A stretch of 12,468 nucleotides of DNA from Bacteroidota bacterium (GTDB lineage: Bacteria > Bacteroidota > Bacteroidia > UKL13-3), in contig CANHJJ010000031.1 in assembly GCA_947460565.1 (NCBI GenBank), forward strand, positions 1 through 12,468, in the 5' to 3' direction. The position numbers and the translations under genes are program-made. Under the pieces are notes generated by a model, which saw only the letters and a list, made by a program, of their open reading frames with translations, was not told the origin of the DNA and did not search any database. Shown here one piece after another: positions 5,626-12,468 of the stretch (within the stretch, counting starts at the first letter, position 1; every line of letters starts with the position of its first letter).

Positions 5626-7425
5626 ATGAAAAAAAGATTACTTTGTGTCTTAGCATTTTGTATCATTAACATCTATGCTTTTGCCCAATTACCTAAGTTT
5701 GAATGGAGATTAGAGAATGAAAAGCTAACTAATCCAAATACATATCAATTGGATGTTTATTTATATAATTTAGATGCTTTTGATTTTGAATTGCGCGGTG
5801 GTACAATTGCATTAAACATTGATTCTTTATGGCTTAATAATGGAAGTGTATCTGTTTCCATGATATCAAGCGAACTTTTACCTTCACAACAAACTGGCAT
5901 TGGAGATGCTAATATTTTCCCCCCAACATGGCCATTACCAAAAATGTACACTATTAGAAAAGTAATTAATAGTGTCCCGGCAGGTTCTGGGACAATTATA
6001 CCCGCTGGAAAAAGGGTTAAATGTTCAACTCTATTATTAACAAACTCTGCGCCATATTCAACAACAAATTCGCCAAAATTTGCGTGGAGGTTTAATGCAC
6101 CGCCAGGCGCAGGTTTTAATTACACTAACCCTTCAACTGGTTTTATTGAGACCGTGGTTTCCTATGTTGGAACACCTGCTACAATTAACAACCAAAAATA
6201 TTGCTATACCCCATCATATTGGAACGGTGCACAATGGATTACCAAATCACAAGTAACTGGTGCAGATACAACTGCAACTCTTGACAAATATCATGAAGCT
6301 ACTATATACAATGGAGCATTTTCTGGAAGTTTAGATGCTAGAGGTTATGTATTAATGCCCAATGCAACCCATTACATGGCAAGCTCTGATGTTTTAACAG
6401 TTAGGGCTAACTTAGATAATTATGGCACATTAAACAGCAATGCGGCAAGCATTGAATTTAAAGGAAATGATATTGCAGGAACCAACAGAACTCAATATAC
6501 AGCAGCAGCTTTTACCACTAATAACCTAACACAAAGAAACCCATATGACCTCGTATTAGGTGGCAATACAACCGTTGTAAACAAACTTGATTTGAACCAA
6601 GGTAATGTTGTTCTAAAAACAAGTAATCTTGTTATAGATAACAATGCTTCCATTTCAGGATACAGTGCTAATGCTTTCGTTCAAACTGATAGCATTGGGG
6701 TGTTACAAATTAACAATGTTGGACCAAGTGGCAGAGCTAATAATATTACTTTCCCTGTAGGAAACAAAAACAGTTATAGCCCTGCAAGTATTACCAATAC
6801 TGGCACTACAGATAATTTCATAGCGGCAGTTGCTGCGCTTATTATTGACACTACAGGTGTAGTAACTAGCAACGCTGTTAATAAAACCTGGTTTATTAAT
6901 GATGCACAAACTGGGGGCAGTATATTGGATATAAATCTTCAATGGAATACTCCAGATGAACTACCTTTATTTAACAGAAGCAGTTGTTATGTATCTACTC
7001 AAAATCTTGCCTTTCTCTGGAGTGCATCAGCTGCAGGAGCCTCTACAGGTGGCGGACCTTACACAAAAAGTATTACTTCATACAAAGAATTAAATAGCAA
7101 ATATCTTTTTGGGGTTGGCAGTGGAGGAAACCTTAATAATGGAAATCTTACAGGTATTTATAAGATACAAAACATGAGTTCACTGTTAGTTTATCCTAAT
7201 CCAAGTAACGGCAATTTTACCATTAAGGTGGACGCTAAATATGCTTCTAGCATCCTGATTTCTTTATTAAATTTATTAGGTCAAGAAGTGTGGACAGAAA
7301 CTCAAACCCTGAAAAAGGGAGAACAAGATTTAAGCATACATACCAATATTAGCGAAGGCATTTATATTCTGCGTTTGCAAAATAACACTGAGCAAATGAT
7401 AAAAAATATTGTTATTAAGCAATAA
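5626..7425 (+). CDS. Secreted protein with T9SS type A C-terminal sorting domain, function unknown
   Basis: The 599-residue protein begins with a classical signal peptide (K-K-R, a hydrophobic core, probable cleavage after A-F-A at residue 20). Its last 80 residues form a T9SS type A sorting domain: V-Y-P-N-P-S-N-G-N-F near residue 522, L-L-N-L-L-G-Q-E-V-W, then S-E-G-I-Y-I-L-R-L and a basic end, I-K-N-I-V-I-K-Q. It should therefore cross the outer membrane by the type IX system and be released or anchored at the cell surface. The N-terminal part (about 22-165) has the strand-rich pattern of cohesin-like regions in such proteins (F-E-W-R-L, D-V-Y-L-Y-N-L, F-E-L-R-G-G-T-I-A-L-N-I). The middle, rich in N, T, S and A, includes I-T-F-P-V-G-N-K-N near residue 380, common in Bacteroidota surface proteins. 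I recognise no enzyme motif. The flanking metabolic genes give no clue to its job. Confidence 0.87.
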   Translation: MKKRLLCVLAFCIINIYAFAQLPKFEWRLENEKLTNPNTYQLDVYLYNLDAFDFELRGGTIALNIDSLWLNNGSVSVSMISSELLPSQQTGIGDANIFPPTWPLPKMYTIRKVINSVPAGSGTIIPAGKRVKCSTLLLTNSAPYSTTNSPKFAWRFNAPPGAGFNYTNPSTGFIETVVSYVGTPATINNQKYCYTPSYWNGAQWITKSQVTGADTTATLDKYHEATIYNGAFSGSLDARGYVLMPNATHYMASSDVLTVRANLDNYGTLNSNAASIEFKGNDIAGTNRTQYTAAAFTTNNLTQRNPYDLVLGGNTTVVNKLDLNQGNVVLKTSNLVIDNNASISGYSANAFVQTDSIGVLQINNVGPSGRANNITFPVGNKNSYSPASITNTGTTDNFIAAVAALIIDTTGVVTSNAVNKTWFINDAQTGGSILDINLQWNTPDELPLFNRSSCYVSTQNLAFLWSASAAGASTGGGPYTKSITSYKELNSKYLFGVGSGGNLNNGNLTGIYKIQNMSSLLVYPNPSNGNFTIKVDAKYASSILISLLNLLGQEVWTETQTLKKGEQDLSIHTNISEGIYILRLQNNTEQMIKNIVIKQ

Positions 7426-7449
7426 AGATGAACTACCTATTTGGAAATC

Positions 7450-7490
7450 TGATGTAAGTCGCTTTAAAATAAGCAAATATTGATGTAAGT
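7450..7490. repeat. Direct repeat TGATGTAAGT upstream of rocD
   Basis: The identical 10-mer TGATGTAAGT occurs at 7450-7459 and 7481-7490, centre to centre 31 bp, close to three helical turns. The second copy runs into the presumed -7 box of rocD. Two same-face sites flanking a promoter suggest a dimeric regulator, but this is inferred from spacing alone. Confidence 0.45.
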
Positions 7491-7493
7491 TTG
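7463..7493 (+). promoter_or_regulatory. Possible rocD promoter
   Basis: TAAGTTTG at 7486-7493 matches TAnnTTTG exactly. Nineteen bases upstream is TTTA (7463-7466), one mismatch to the TTTG -33 box. Transcription would then begin at about 7498-7500, on top of the first ATG, which favours translation from the ATG at 7513 or a leaderless message. Confidence 0.45.
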
Positions 7494-7497
7494 CTCC

Positions 7498-8748
7498 ATG
7501 ATGAAAGACGCAATGGAACTTACAAAATCTGATTACTTTATTGATTTAGAGCATACTTATGGTGCGCATAATTACCATCCCATTCCCGTAGTACTTGAAA
7601 GTGCTAAAGGTATTTTTATGTGGGATGTGGAAGGTAAAAAGTATTTTGATTTCCTATCTGCTTACAGTGCCGTTAACCAAGGTCATTGCCACCCGCGTAT
7701 TGTAGATGCAATGATTAAACAGGTGCAGAAATTGGCTTTAACCAGTCGCGCCTTTCACAATAACTTACTTGGAGAATATGAAAAATTCATTACCCAATAT
7801 TTTGGTTATGACAAAGTATTGCCAATGAATACAGGTGTTGAAGGTGGTGAAACTGCCATTAAATTAGCCAGAAGATGGGGATATGCTGTAAAAGGTATTG
7901 CCGAAAACAAAGCAGAAATTGTTTTTGTTGAAGGTAATTTTTGGGGAAGAACCATGGCTGCCATTAGCTCAAGCAATGACCCAAGTAGCTATGCTGGTTT
8001 CGGACCTTTTATGCCAGGATTTTCATTAATCCCATACAATGATTTAGAAGCTTTAGAAAACAAATTCAAATCCAATCCAAACATTGCCGCTTTTATGTTT
8101 GAGCCCATCCAAGGTGAAGCAGGCGTAGTTGTGCCGCATGAAGGCTATTTGCAAGGCGTTCGCGATTTGTGTACCAAATACAATGTGTTAATGATTGCAG
8201 ATGAAGTTCAAACTGGGCTTTGTCGTACAGGAAAAATGTTGGCTTGCGATCATGAAAATGTAAAGCCCGATTTATTGGTTTTAGGTAAAGCACTTTCAGG
8301 CGGCTTAATGCCCGTAAGTTGCGTTTTGGCCAATGATGAAGTCATGTTAGGAATAAAACCAGGTGAGCATGGAAGTACTTATGGTGGAAACCCAGTTGCT
8401 TGTGCAGTAGCGATGGAAGCATTAAAGGTTTTAAAAGACGAGAAACTTGCAGAAAACGCTGAAGAGATGGGTAAAATTTTCCGTAATCGTATGGAAAATT
8501 TGATGAGTAAATCAAACCTAATTACCACTGTGAGAGGCAGAGGATTATTGAATGCCATTGTTATCAAGCCTTTTGGTGATGGTAAAACCGCGTATGATGT
8601 TTGCTTGCAGCTTAAAGACAATGGGCTATTAGCTAAACAAACACATGGAGATATCATTCGTTTTGCGCCACCTTTGGTAATCAAAGAAGACCAAATACAT
8701 GAAGCCTGTGATATCATTGAAAAAGTGGTATTGGGACTTGAAGGGTAA
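7498..8748 (+). CDS. rocD: Ornithine--oxo-acid aminotransferase
   Basis: This PLP enzyme moves the delta-amino group of ornithine to 2-oxoglutarate, giving glutamate-5-semialdehyde and glutamate, and so links arginine/ornithine breakdown to proline and glutamate; it is cytoplasmic. The 416 residues form a full class-III aminotransferase. Landmarks are G-A-H-N-Y-H-P at the start, F-L-S-A-Y-S-A-V-N-Q-G-H-C-H-P, M-N-T-G-V-E-G-G-E-T-A, A-D-E-V-Q-T-G (D235, Q238) and L-G-K-A-L-S-G-G with the Schiff-base lysine K264. The D-to-K distance of 29 residues equals that recalled for human OAT. G-S-T-Y-G-G-N-P follows. The G-A-H-N-Y-H-P N-terminus favours the ornithine enzyme over acetylornithine or GABA transaminases. 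Starts at 7498, 7501 and 7513 are all possible; the promoter position favours 7513. No terminator is evident in the AT-rich 185-bp gap downstream. Confidence 0.94.
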   Translation: MMKDAMELTKSDYFIDLEHTYGAHNYHPIPVVLESAKGIFMWDVEGKKYFDFLSAYSAVNQGHCHPRIVDAMIKQVQKLALTSRAFHNNLLGEYEKFITQYFGYDKVLPMNTGVEGGETAIKLARRWGYAVKGIAENKAEIVFVEGNFWGRTMAAISSSNDPSSYAGFGPFMPGFSLIPYNDLEALENKFKSNPNIAAFMFEPIQGEAGVVVPHEGYLQGVRDLCTKYNVLMIADEVQTGLCRTGKMLACDHENVKPDLLVLGKALSGGLMPVSCVLANDEVMLGIKPGEHGSTYGGNPVACAVAMEALKVLKDEKLAENAEEMGKIFRNRMENLMSKSNLITTVRGRGLLNAIVIKPFGDGKTAYDVCLQLKDNGLLAKQTHGDIIRFAPPLVIKEDQIHEACDIIEKVVLGLEG

Positions 8749-8933
8749 TTTTCATTTACTTTGAGAAATAATAACATATACAAATCATTTATTTTAATAA
8801 TAGAGTTTGCGCTAGACAGCTACTTACTTTATATTAAAAATTTAATTAATTATTTTCCAATTAAAATTTTCTTCTTATTAGGCATGAAACACTTCTTGAA
8901 TACCTTATCACTTCGAATCAAAGCAAATTAAAT

Positions 8934-9710
8934 ATGTGTATGGTACACATTCATTTAAAGATACTTTTTAGTTGTTTTTTACTGCTCTTAATGAGTAAGG
9001 GGTATACCCAAAAAAGCACCTTAGTTGATGTAGTTGTTTTAAAAAATGGGAGTATTTATAGAGGAACAATCTTAAAAGCTGACAGCACAGATAAGGATAC
9101 CTCTGAAATAATTAAAATTTTAACCTTATCAAATAATGAATTTGGATTTACTAAAAAACAAATTGAAAAAATATATAAGGAAAATCTAAGTGATAAACCA
9201 GCAAATGAAAATAACGAAGAGTATGATGAACGAGGAACATTTGGTTACGTAGAAACTAATTTTGGGCAAGGTGTAGGAATTGTTACAGTGAATGGATTGC
9301 CTTATAAAAATATTGATCACTCATTCGACTTTAGATTTGTTGCCGGCTACAAATTTCATAAAAATTTCCATATAGGATTAGGCGTTGGGCTAAATGCCTA
9401 TACCCGAACCATGGTATATCCTTTTACAATAGAAGCCATGATACCTATGGCAACAGGTCGTTTAGCACCGCTTTTGAATTTATCTTATGGGTTTTCCAGG
9501 TATTATAACCCTTTCGAAAGCCTCTACTATTTAGGTGAAGTTTATAACATAAGTATGGGTTTTAAAATTAACAAAACTATTAAAAGAAGTTTGTACTTTA
9601 AGATTGGTTCAAGGTATCAAGGAACAAATGAGACTTTTTTAAACCCATATGGAAAAAATAAAATTATTTATTTCAATTTTGTAACTATTGGTACCTCTTT
9701 ACTCTTTTAA
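8934..9710 (+). CDS. Probable outer-membrane beta-barrel protein
   Basis: The 258-residue product starts with a signal peptide (hydrophobic run I-L-F-S-C-F-L-L-L-L-M, likely cleaved near residue 25, G-Y-T-Q). A short strand-rich domain follows at about 29-80, with V-V-V-L-K-N-G-S-I-Y-R-G-T-I and ending in K-Q-I-E-K-I-Y. This resembles a small module often found at the start of Bacteroidota envelope proteins. After an acidic linker (about 85-98), residues 100-258 show alternating aromatic strands: G-Y-V-E-T-N-F-G-Q-G, F-R-F-V-A-G-Y-K-F-H-K-N-F-H-I-G-L-G-V-G-L-N, N-I-S-M-G-F-K-I-N, and a terminal F-V-T-I-G-T-S-L-L-F ending in F as barrel proteins do. An eight-strand-type barrel is plausible. 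ATG codons at 8934 and 8940 are both possible; the second gives a more typical signal peptide. The ligand or function is unknown. Confidence 0.75.
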   Translation: MCMVHIHLKILFSCFLLLLMSKGYTQKSTLVDVVVLKNGSIYRGTILKADSTDKDTSEIIKILTLSNNEFGFTKKQIEKIYKENLSDKPANENNEEYDERGTFGYVETNFGQGVGIVTVNGLPYKNIDHSFDFRFVAGYKFHKNFHIGLGVGLNAYTRTMVYPFTIEAMIPMATGRLAPLLNLSYGFSRYYNPFESLYYLGEVYNISMGFKINKTIKRSLYFKIGSRYQGTNETFLNPYGKNKIIYFNFVTIGTSLLF

Positions 9711-9742
9711 CTTTGGTTTTTGAGAAACTTTAACTACCCTAT

Positions 9743-9757
9743 TTCCTGACTTCGACA
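9743..9757. repeat. Left terminal inverted repeat of the IS
   Basis: TTCCTGACTTCGACA is the exact reverse complement of 11379-11393. The first base outside each repeat breaks the pairing (T on the left, G on the right). Confidence 0.9.
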
Positions 9758-9821
9758 AAAAAATGACCTCTAAATTTTAACATGCTGATTTTTAGCAATT
9801 AATCATGTTTTTTGATTGATT

Positions 9822-9835
9822 TTTGGGTGACCCAG
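9822..9835. repeat. Dyad motif TTTGGGTGACCCAG, left copy
   Basis: This 14-mer has an 11-bp palindromic core (TGGGTGACCCA) and recurs exactly at 11365-11378 near the right end of the IS. The left copy lies 79 bp inside the left end and just upstream of the preferred transposase start. It could be an internal transposase or host-factor site; this is inferred. Confidence 0.75.
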
Positions 9836-9858
9836 GGCTTTTAATTTTATTTTACTAT

Positions 9859-11373
9859 GTGTTTGTTAGAAAGAAAAATAATAAAAGCGGAGTTGTTAGC
9901 ATTCAAGTGATTTCAAAAGTTAATGGTAAATCTAAGCTTGTTAAAACTATTGGCAGTTCTAGTCGTGCCGATGAGATTGCATTATTATTTGAAAAAGGGA
10001 AGCAGTTTATCTCTAATTTAGAAGGGCAATTTCAAATTGATTTTTCAAACGAAAAGTCAATTGTAAAGTCAGTTTTCAATCAAATAACATCACATATAGA
10101 GGTAGGCACACAGCTTTTATTAGAGCCAATATTTGAGCAAATAGGTTTTCATAAACTTAAAGATGATATTTTTAAGAACCTTGTATTTTCAAGATTGATT
10201 TATCCCTCAAGCAAGCTTAAAACAAGTGATTATATTAATCGATACAAAAATATTGATTTACCAGTTCAGCAGATTTATCGCTATCTAGACAAACTTCATA
10301 CAAGCCAAAAGGAACTAATTCAACAGATTAGTTACGAGCATACTCGAAAGATTTTAAACAATGAAATAAGTGTTGTCTTCTACGATGTAACAACGATTTA
10401 TTTTGAAATTGATGATGAAGATGATCTCCGTAAAACAGGCTTTTCAAAAGAGGGAAAGCATCAGAATCCTCAAATTGTTCTTGGGTTGTTAGTTAGTAGA
10501 GATGGGTATCCATTGGCCTATGAGATTTTTGAGGGGAATAAGTTTGAAGGACATACAATGCTGCCTGTTCTGGAAGCCTTCAAGCTAAAATACTCGTTAG
10601 AACGGCTAATTATTATTGCTGACAGTGGCCTGTTGTCACGCTCGAATATTGAGGAGTTACAAACTAAGAACTATGAGTTTATACTAGGTGCTCGAATCAA
10701 GAATGAAACCAATACGATCAAGGAAAAGATTTTAGCCTTGCGACTTAAAAATGGACAAAGTGCATTAATTAAAAAGGGGAACCTAAATCTAATAATAACT
10801 TATTCTGATAATAGAGCTAAAAAGGATAGTCATAATCGTGAAAAAGGTCTTAGAAAACTCGAAAAGCAAATTAGAATAGGTCACTTGACCAAATCAAACA
10901 TAAACAACAGAGGGTATAATAAATATTTAAAAATGGATGGTGAAATAAAGGTCACCATTGATAAAAGTAAACTCAAAGAGGATCAAGCCTGGGATGGACT
11001 CAAAGGATATATTACAAATACAAATTTAAGTAAAGATGAAATCATTGAGAATTACCAACACTTATGGCAAATTGAAAAGGCATTCAGAATATCAAAAACA
11101 GATTTAAAAATACGGCCAATTTATCATCGATTACAAAGAAGAATAGAAGCACATATATGCATCTCTTTTGTTGCATATAAAATGTACAAAGAAATTGAGA
11201 GATTATTGAAATCATTCAAATCTGAAATTAGTCCAGAAAAAGCAATCGAAATTGCTAAGACAATTTATCAAATTCAATCTACAACAGTTGATAATCAAAC
11301 GATAAAACACATTTTATTACTAACAAACGAGCAAAAAGAACTTGCAAGTCTATTTAATTTTGAATTTGGGTGA
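9859..11373 (+). CDS. IS1634-family DDE transposase
   Basis: The enzyme cuts and joins the ends of the surrounding insertion sequence. From the GTG at 9859 it has 504 residues and begins M-F-V-R-K-K-N-N-K-S-G-V-V-S-I-Q-V-I, the usual start for this family. The longer frame from a TTG at 9823 would add 12 residues made from the dyad motif, so it is not preferred. The catalytic triad can be placed: F-Y-D-V-T-T (D176), I-I-A-D-S-G-L-L-S (D255), and W-Q-I-E-K-A-F-R-I-S-K-T-D-L (E406), with the Y-x(2)-L-W-Q-I-E-K-A-F-R context typical of the IS4/IS1634 superfamily. Between the last two lies a long insertion. No frameshift or stop interrupts it, so it could be active. The stop TGA lies inside the right copy of the dyad motif. 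Confidence 0.9.
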   Translation: MFVRKKNNKSGVVSIQVISKVNGKSKLVKTIGSSSRADEIALLFEKGKQFISNLEGQFQIDFSNEKSIVKSVFNQITSHIEVGTQLLLEPIFEQIGFHKLKDDIFKNLVFSRLIYPSSKLKTSDYINRYKNIDLPVQQIYRYLDKLHTSQKELIQQISYEHTRKILNNEISVVFYDVTTIYFEIDDEDDLRKTGFSKEGKHQNPQIVLGLLVSRDGYPLAYEIFEGNKFEGHTMLPVLEAFKLKYSLERLIIIADSGLLSRSNIEELQTKNYEFILGARIKNETNTIKEKILALRLKNGQSALIKKGNLNLIITYSDNRAKKDSHNREKGLRKLEKQIRIGHLTKSNINNRGYNKYLKMDGEIKVTIDKSKLKEDQAWDGLKGYITNTNLSKDEIIENYQHLWQIEKAFRISKTDLKIRPIYHRLQRRIEAHICISFVAYKMYKEIERLLKSFKSEISPEKAIEIAKTIYQIQSTTVDNQTIKHILLLTNEQKELASLFNFEFG

Positions 11374-11378
11374 CCCAG
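11365..11378. repeat. Dyad motif TTTGGGTGACCCAG, right copy
   Basis: This is an exact copy of 9822-9835. It contains the transposase stop codon (TGA at 11371-11373) and directly abuts the right terminal inverted repeat. Confidence 0.75.
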
Positions 11379-11393
11379 TGTCGAAGTCAGGAA
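11379..11393. repeat. Right terminal inverted repeat of the IS
   Basis: TGTCGAAGTCAGGAA is the exact reverse complement of 9743-9757 and lies only five bases after the transposase stop. Confidence 0.9.
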
Positions 11394-11452
11394 GAAGCTG
11401 TGATCTCATGATTGTTTAAATTATACCATTTCTAACAACTGTTCTCTTTCCT

Positions 11453-12468
11453 CTACTTACCTTCACCCTGAACTCTCACCCAATTCACAATATCATTTAT
11501 CACCTCTTCAGACATATTTCCTGCTTGGGTGTATTCCTTAGGCATGGATGGGCCTTTGCCTTCAATAAACAAATGGTTTAAGGATGGGTAAGATTTGAAT
11601 GATACTTGCTTTTTATTTTGCATGGTCTTTTTCCAAATATCAAAGTCAAGCATTTTTACTTGGTAATCCCTTTCGCCTTGCAGCACATATAATGGTTTGT
11701 TTATTTTTAATGCCAATTCTTCTGGATGGTAAGAAGCTAAATATTTCCAATAATCAAGCGTATAAGGCCCCATCACTTGGGCATTTGATGTCATAGAATG
11801 AATACGAGCACGGGTTGAGTTTTGCATTTTCTCTTTTAAATCAGCCATAGCTATTGAGTCTTTGCTAGACAACTTTTGAGACCCATTGATATACTCAATT
11901 TGTTCTATGGCAAGGCTTGGGATTTCTCTTAGTGTACCAGCCATAGAAATAAAACCCGCAATGTTTTTAAATTTTTTATTGAACATAGGAATCAAATAGC
12001 CACCTTGGCTGTGCCCAATGAGATAGATTTGATTTGGATTGATTTCTTTACGGGCAGCAATGGCAGTGATGATTTCTTCAAGGTCTTGCAAGTATTCGTT
12101 TTCAACAGTAAAGGGTTCTTTGCCCAAAGAATCATCCTCGAGTAATTTGTTCAAATACTGATGTGTTTTTTTATCGTATCTAAAAGCCGCAATGCCTTTG
12201 GATGCGAGCCCCCAGGCCAAGTCTTTGTATATCTTGTTTGGACCAATAGAACAATCTTTGTCAATACCACCCGAGCCCGGCACAATAATAACAACAGGCA
12301 TAGGTGTCTTTGATTTAGGTATGCTTAATCGCCCTGAACTTTTAACCAAAATACCACCAAATTCAATGCGCAGTTCGGTAAACAATTCAGCATTAACATA
12401 GTCTGCAGGGGCATATGGAATCTCTCCTGGTCTAATGAACAATCCAGCAATTTGAGCCAATGAATCAA
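11453..12468 (-). CDS. Alpha/beta hydrolase, N-terminal part outside window
   Basis: The frame is open through the right edge (codons for D-S before the TTG at 12458-12460), so the true start lies outside. The visible part is an alpha/beta hydrolase of the serine aminopeptidase/BAAT-like type: P-V-V-I-I-V-P-G-S-G-G near the oxyanion hole, I-G-P-N-K-x-Y-K-D-L-A-W-G-L-A-S-K-G-I-A-A-F-R-Y-D-K-K-T, and the nucleophile elbow G-H-S-Q-G-G (Ser codon 12008-12010). The acid is probably the Asp of G-E-R-D-Y-Q-V (11666-11668) and the base the His of S-L-N-H-L-F (11573-11575). The first visible residues, Q-I-A-G-L-F-I-R-P, look like the end of the DUF3887 domain that often precedes this hydrolase, so a DUF3887 plus secretion signal is expected just beyond the edge. 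The natural substrate is unknown. The gene converges on the IS. Confidence 0.88.
   Translation of the reverse strand, partial: DSLAQIAGLFIRPGEIPYAPADYVNAELFTELRIEFGGILVKSSGRLSIPKSKTPMPVVIIVPGSGGIDKDCSIGPNKIYKDLAWGLASKGIAAFRYDKKTHQYLNKLLEDDSLGKEPFTVENEYLQDLEEIITAIAARKEINPNQIYLIGHSQGGYLIPMFNKKFKNIAGFISMAGTLREIPSLAIEQIEYINGSQKLSSKDSIAMADLKEKMQNSTRARIHSMTSNAQVMGPYTLDYWKYLASYHPEELALKINKPLYVLQGERDYQVKMLDFDIWKKTMQNKKQVSFKSYPSLNHLFIEGKGPSMPKEYTQAGNMSEEVINDIVNWVRVQGEGK

Larger units (their letters stand above)
9743..11393 (+). mobile_element. Insertion sequence of the IS1634 type, apparently complete
   Basis: The unit is 1651 bp long, bounded by perfect 15-bp inverted repeats TTCCTGACTTCGACA (9743-9757) and its reverse complement (11379-11393), and carries one full-length DDE transposase gene. 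Inside the perfect repeats similarity decays but may continue (TGACC on the left against TCACC on the right). The flanking hexamers (CCCTAT and GAAGCT) do not match, so no target duplication is visible. It sits between the 3' ends of two convergent genes and interrupts neither. Family assignment rests on the transposase. Confidence 0.88.

Noticed and set aside
8379..8783. 134-codon frame on the - strand under the rocD 3' end
   Set aside because: It lies antisense to the well-conserved rocD coding sequence and shows no recognisable motif.
8802..8809. AGAGTTTG as a -7 box for the outer-membrane protein gene
   Set aside because: It has one base too many between TA and TTTG and lies about 125 bases before the start, so support is too thin.
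8836..8870. AT-only inverted repeat downstream of rocD (12-base arms, one mismatch) as a terminator
   Set aside because: The stem has no G-C pairs and no following T-run, and the whole stretch is A/T low-complexity, so chance pairing is likely.
9823..9858. TTG start for the IS transposase
   Set aside because: The 12 added residues come from the dyad motif and AT-rich leader; the GTG at 9859 gives the family's normal start.
1..12468. CRISPR arrays, tRNA or rRNA genes, defence islands
   Set aside because: No regularly spaced repeats, no cloverleaf or rRNA-like stretches and no defence genes other than the toxin-antitoxin pair were seen.

Overview
The window looks like chromosomal DNA from a member of the Bacteroidota. 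The support is a secreted protein with a type IX secretion (T9SS) C-terminal sorting domain, promoter-like boxes of the Bacteroidota type (TTTG and TAnnTTTG), AT-rich spacers without clear Shine-Dalgarno sequences, and protein families whose wording matches that phylum. The genus cannot be fixed from what is visible.

Layout. Positions 2-252 hold the last codons of recA and a strong intrinsic terminator. Positions 253-1060 are an accessory patch: a REP-associated/IS200-like Y1 transposase gene broken by one in-frame TAG, bracketed by related palindromic repeats. Positions 1180-3539 are housekeeping genes on the + strand: panD (beta-alanine for pantothenate/CoA), a multi-pass membrane protein of the flippase-like/LPG-synthase-TM family starting on the base after the panD stop, a SRPBCC/AHSA1 protein, and rfaE2 (ADP-heptose synthesis for LPS core). 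Positions 3546-4145 hold a complete MazF/PemK-type toxin-antitoxin pair on the - strand, with overlapping genes and a well-formed promoter that overlaps a repeat-type operator candidate. Positions 4258-8748 hold hutI (histidine catabolism), a 599-residue T9SS cargo protein of unknown function, and ornithine aminotransferase (rocD); hutI and rocD both act in routes ending in glutamate. Positions 8934-9710 encode a probable outer-membrane beta-barrel protein. An intact-looking IS1634-type insertion sequence (9743-11393, perfect 15-bp terminal inverted repeats) lies between that gene and a convergent alpha/beta hydrolase gene that runs off the right edge.

Most of the window is ordinary core metabolism with two mobile-element scars and one toxin-antitoxin module. 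I see no convincing new multi-gene system. The observations most worth checking are regulatory or structural: the toxin-antitoxin promoter/operator, a 31-bp-phased direct repeat before rocD, a dyad motif repeated at both ends of the IS transposase ORF, and the palindromes around the interrupted Y1 transposase.
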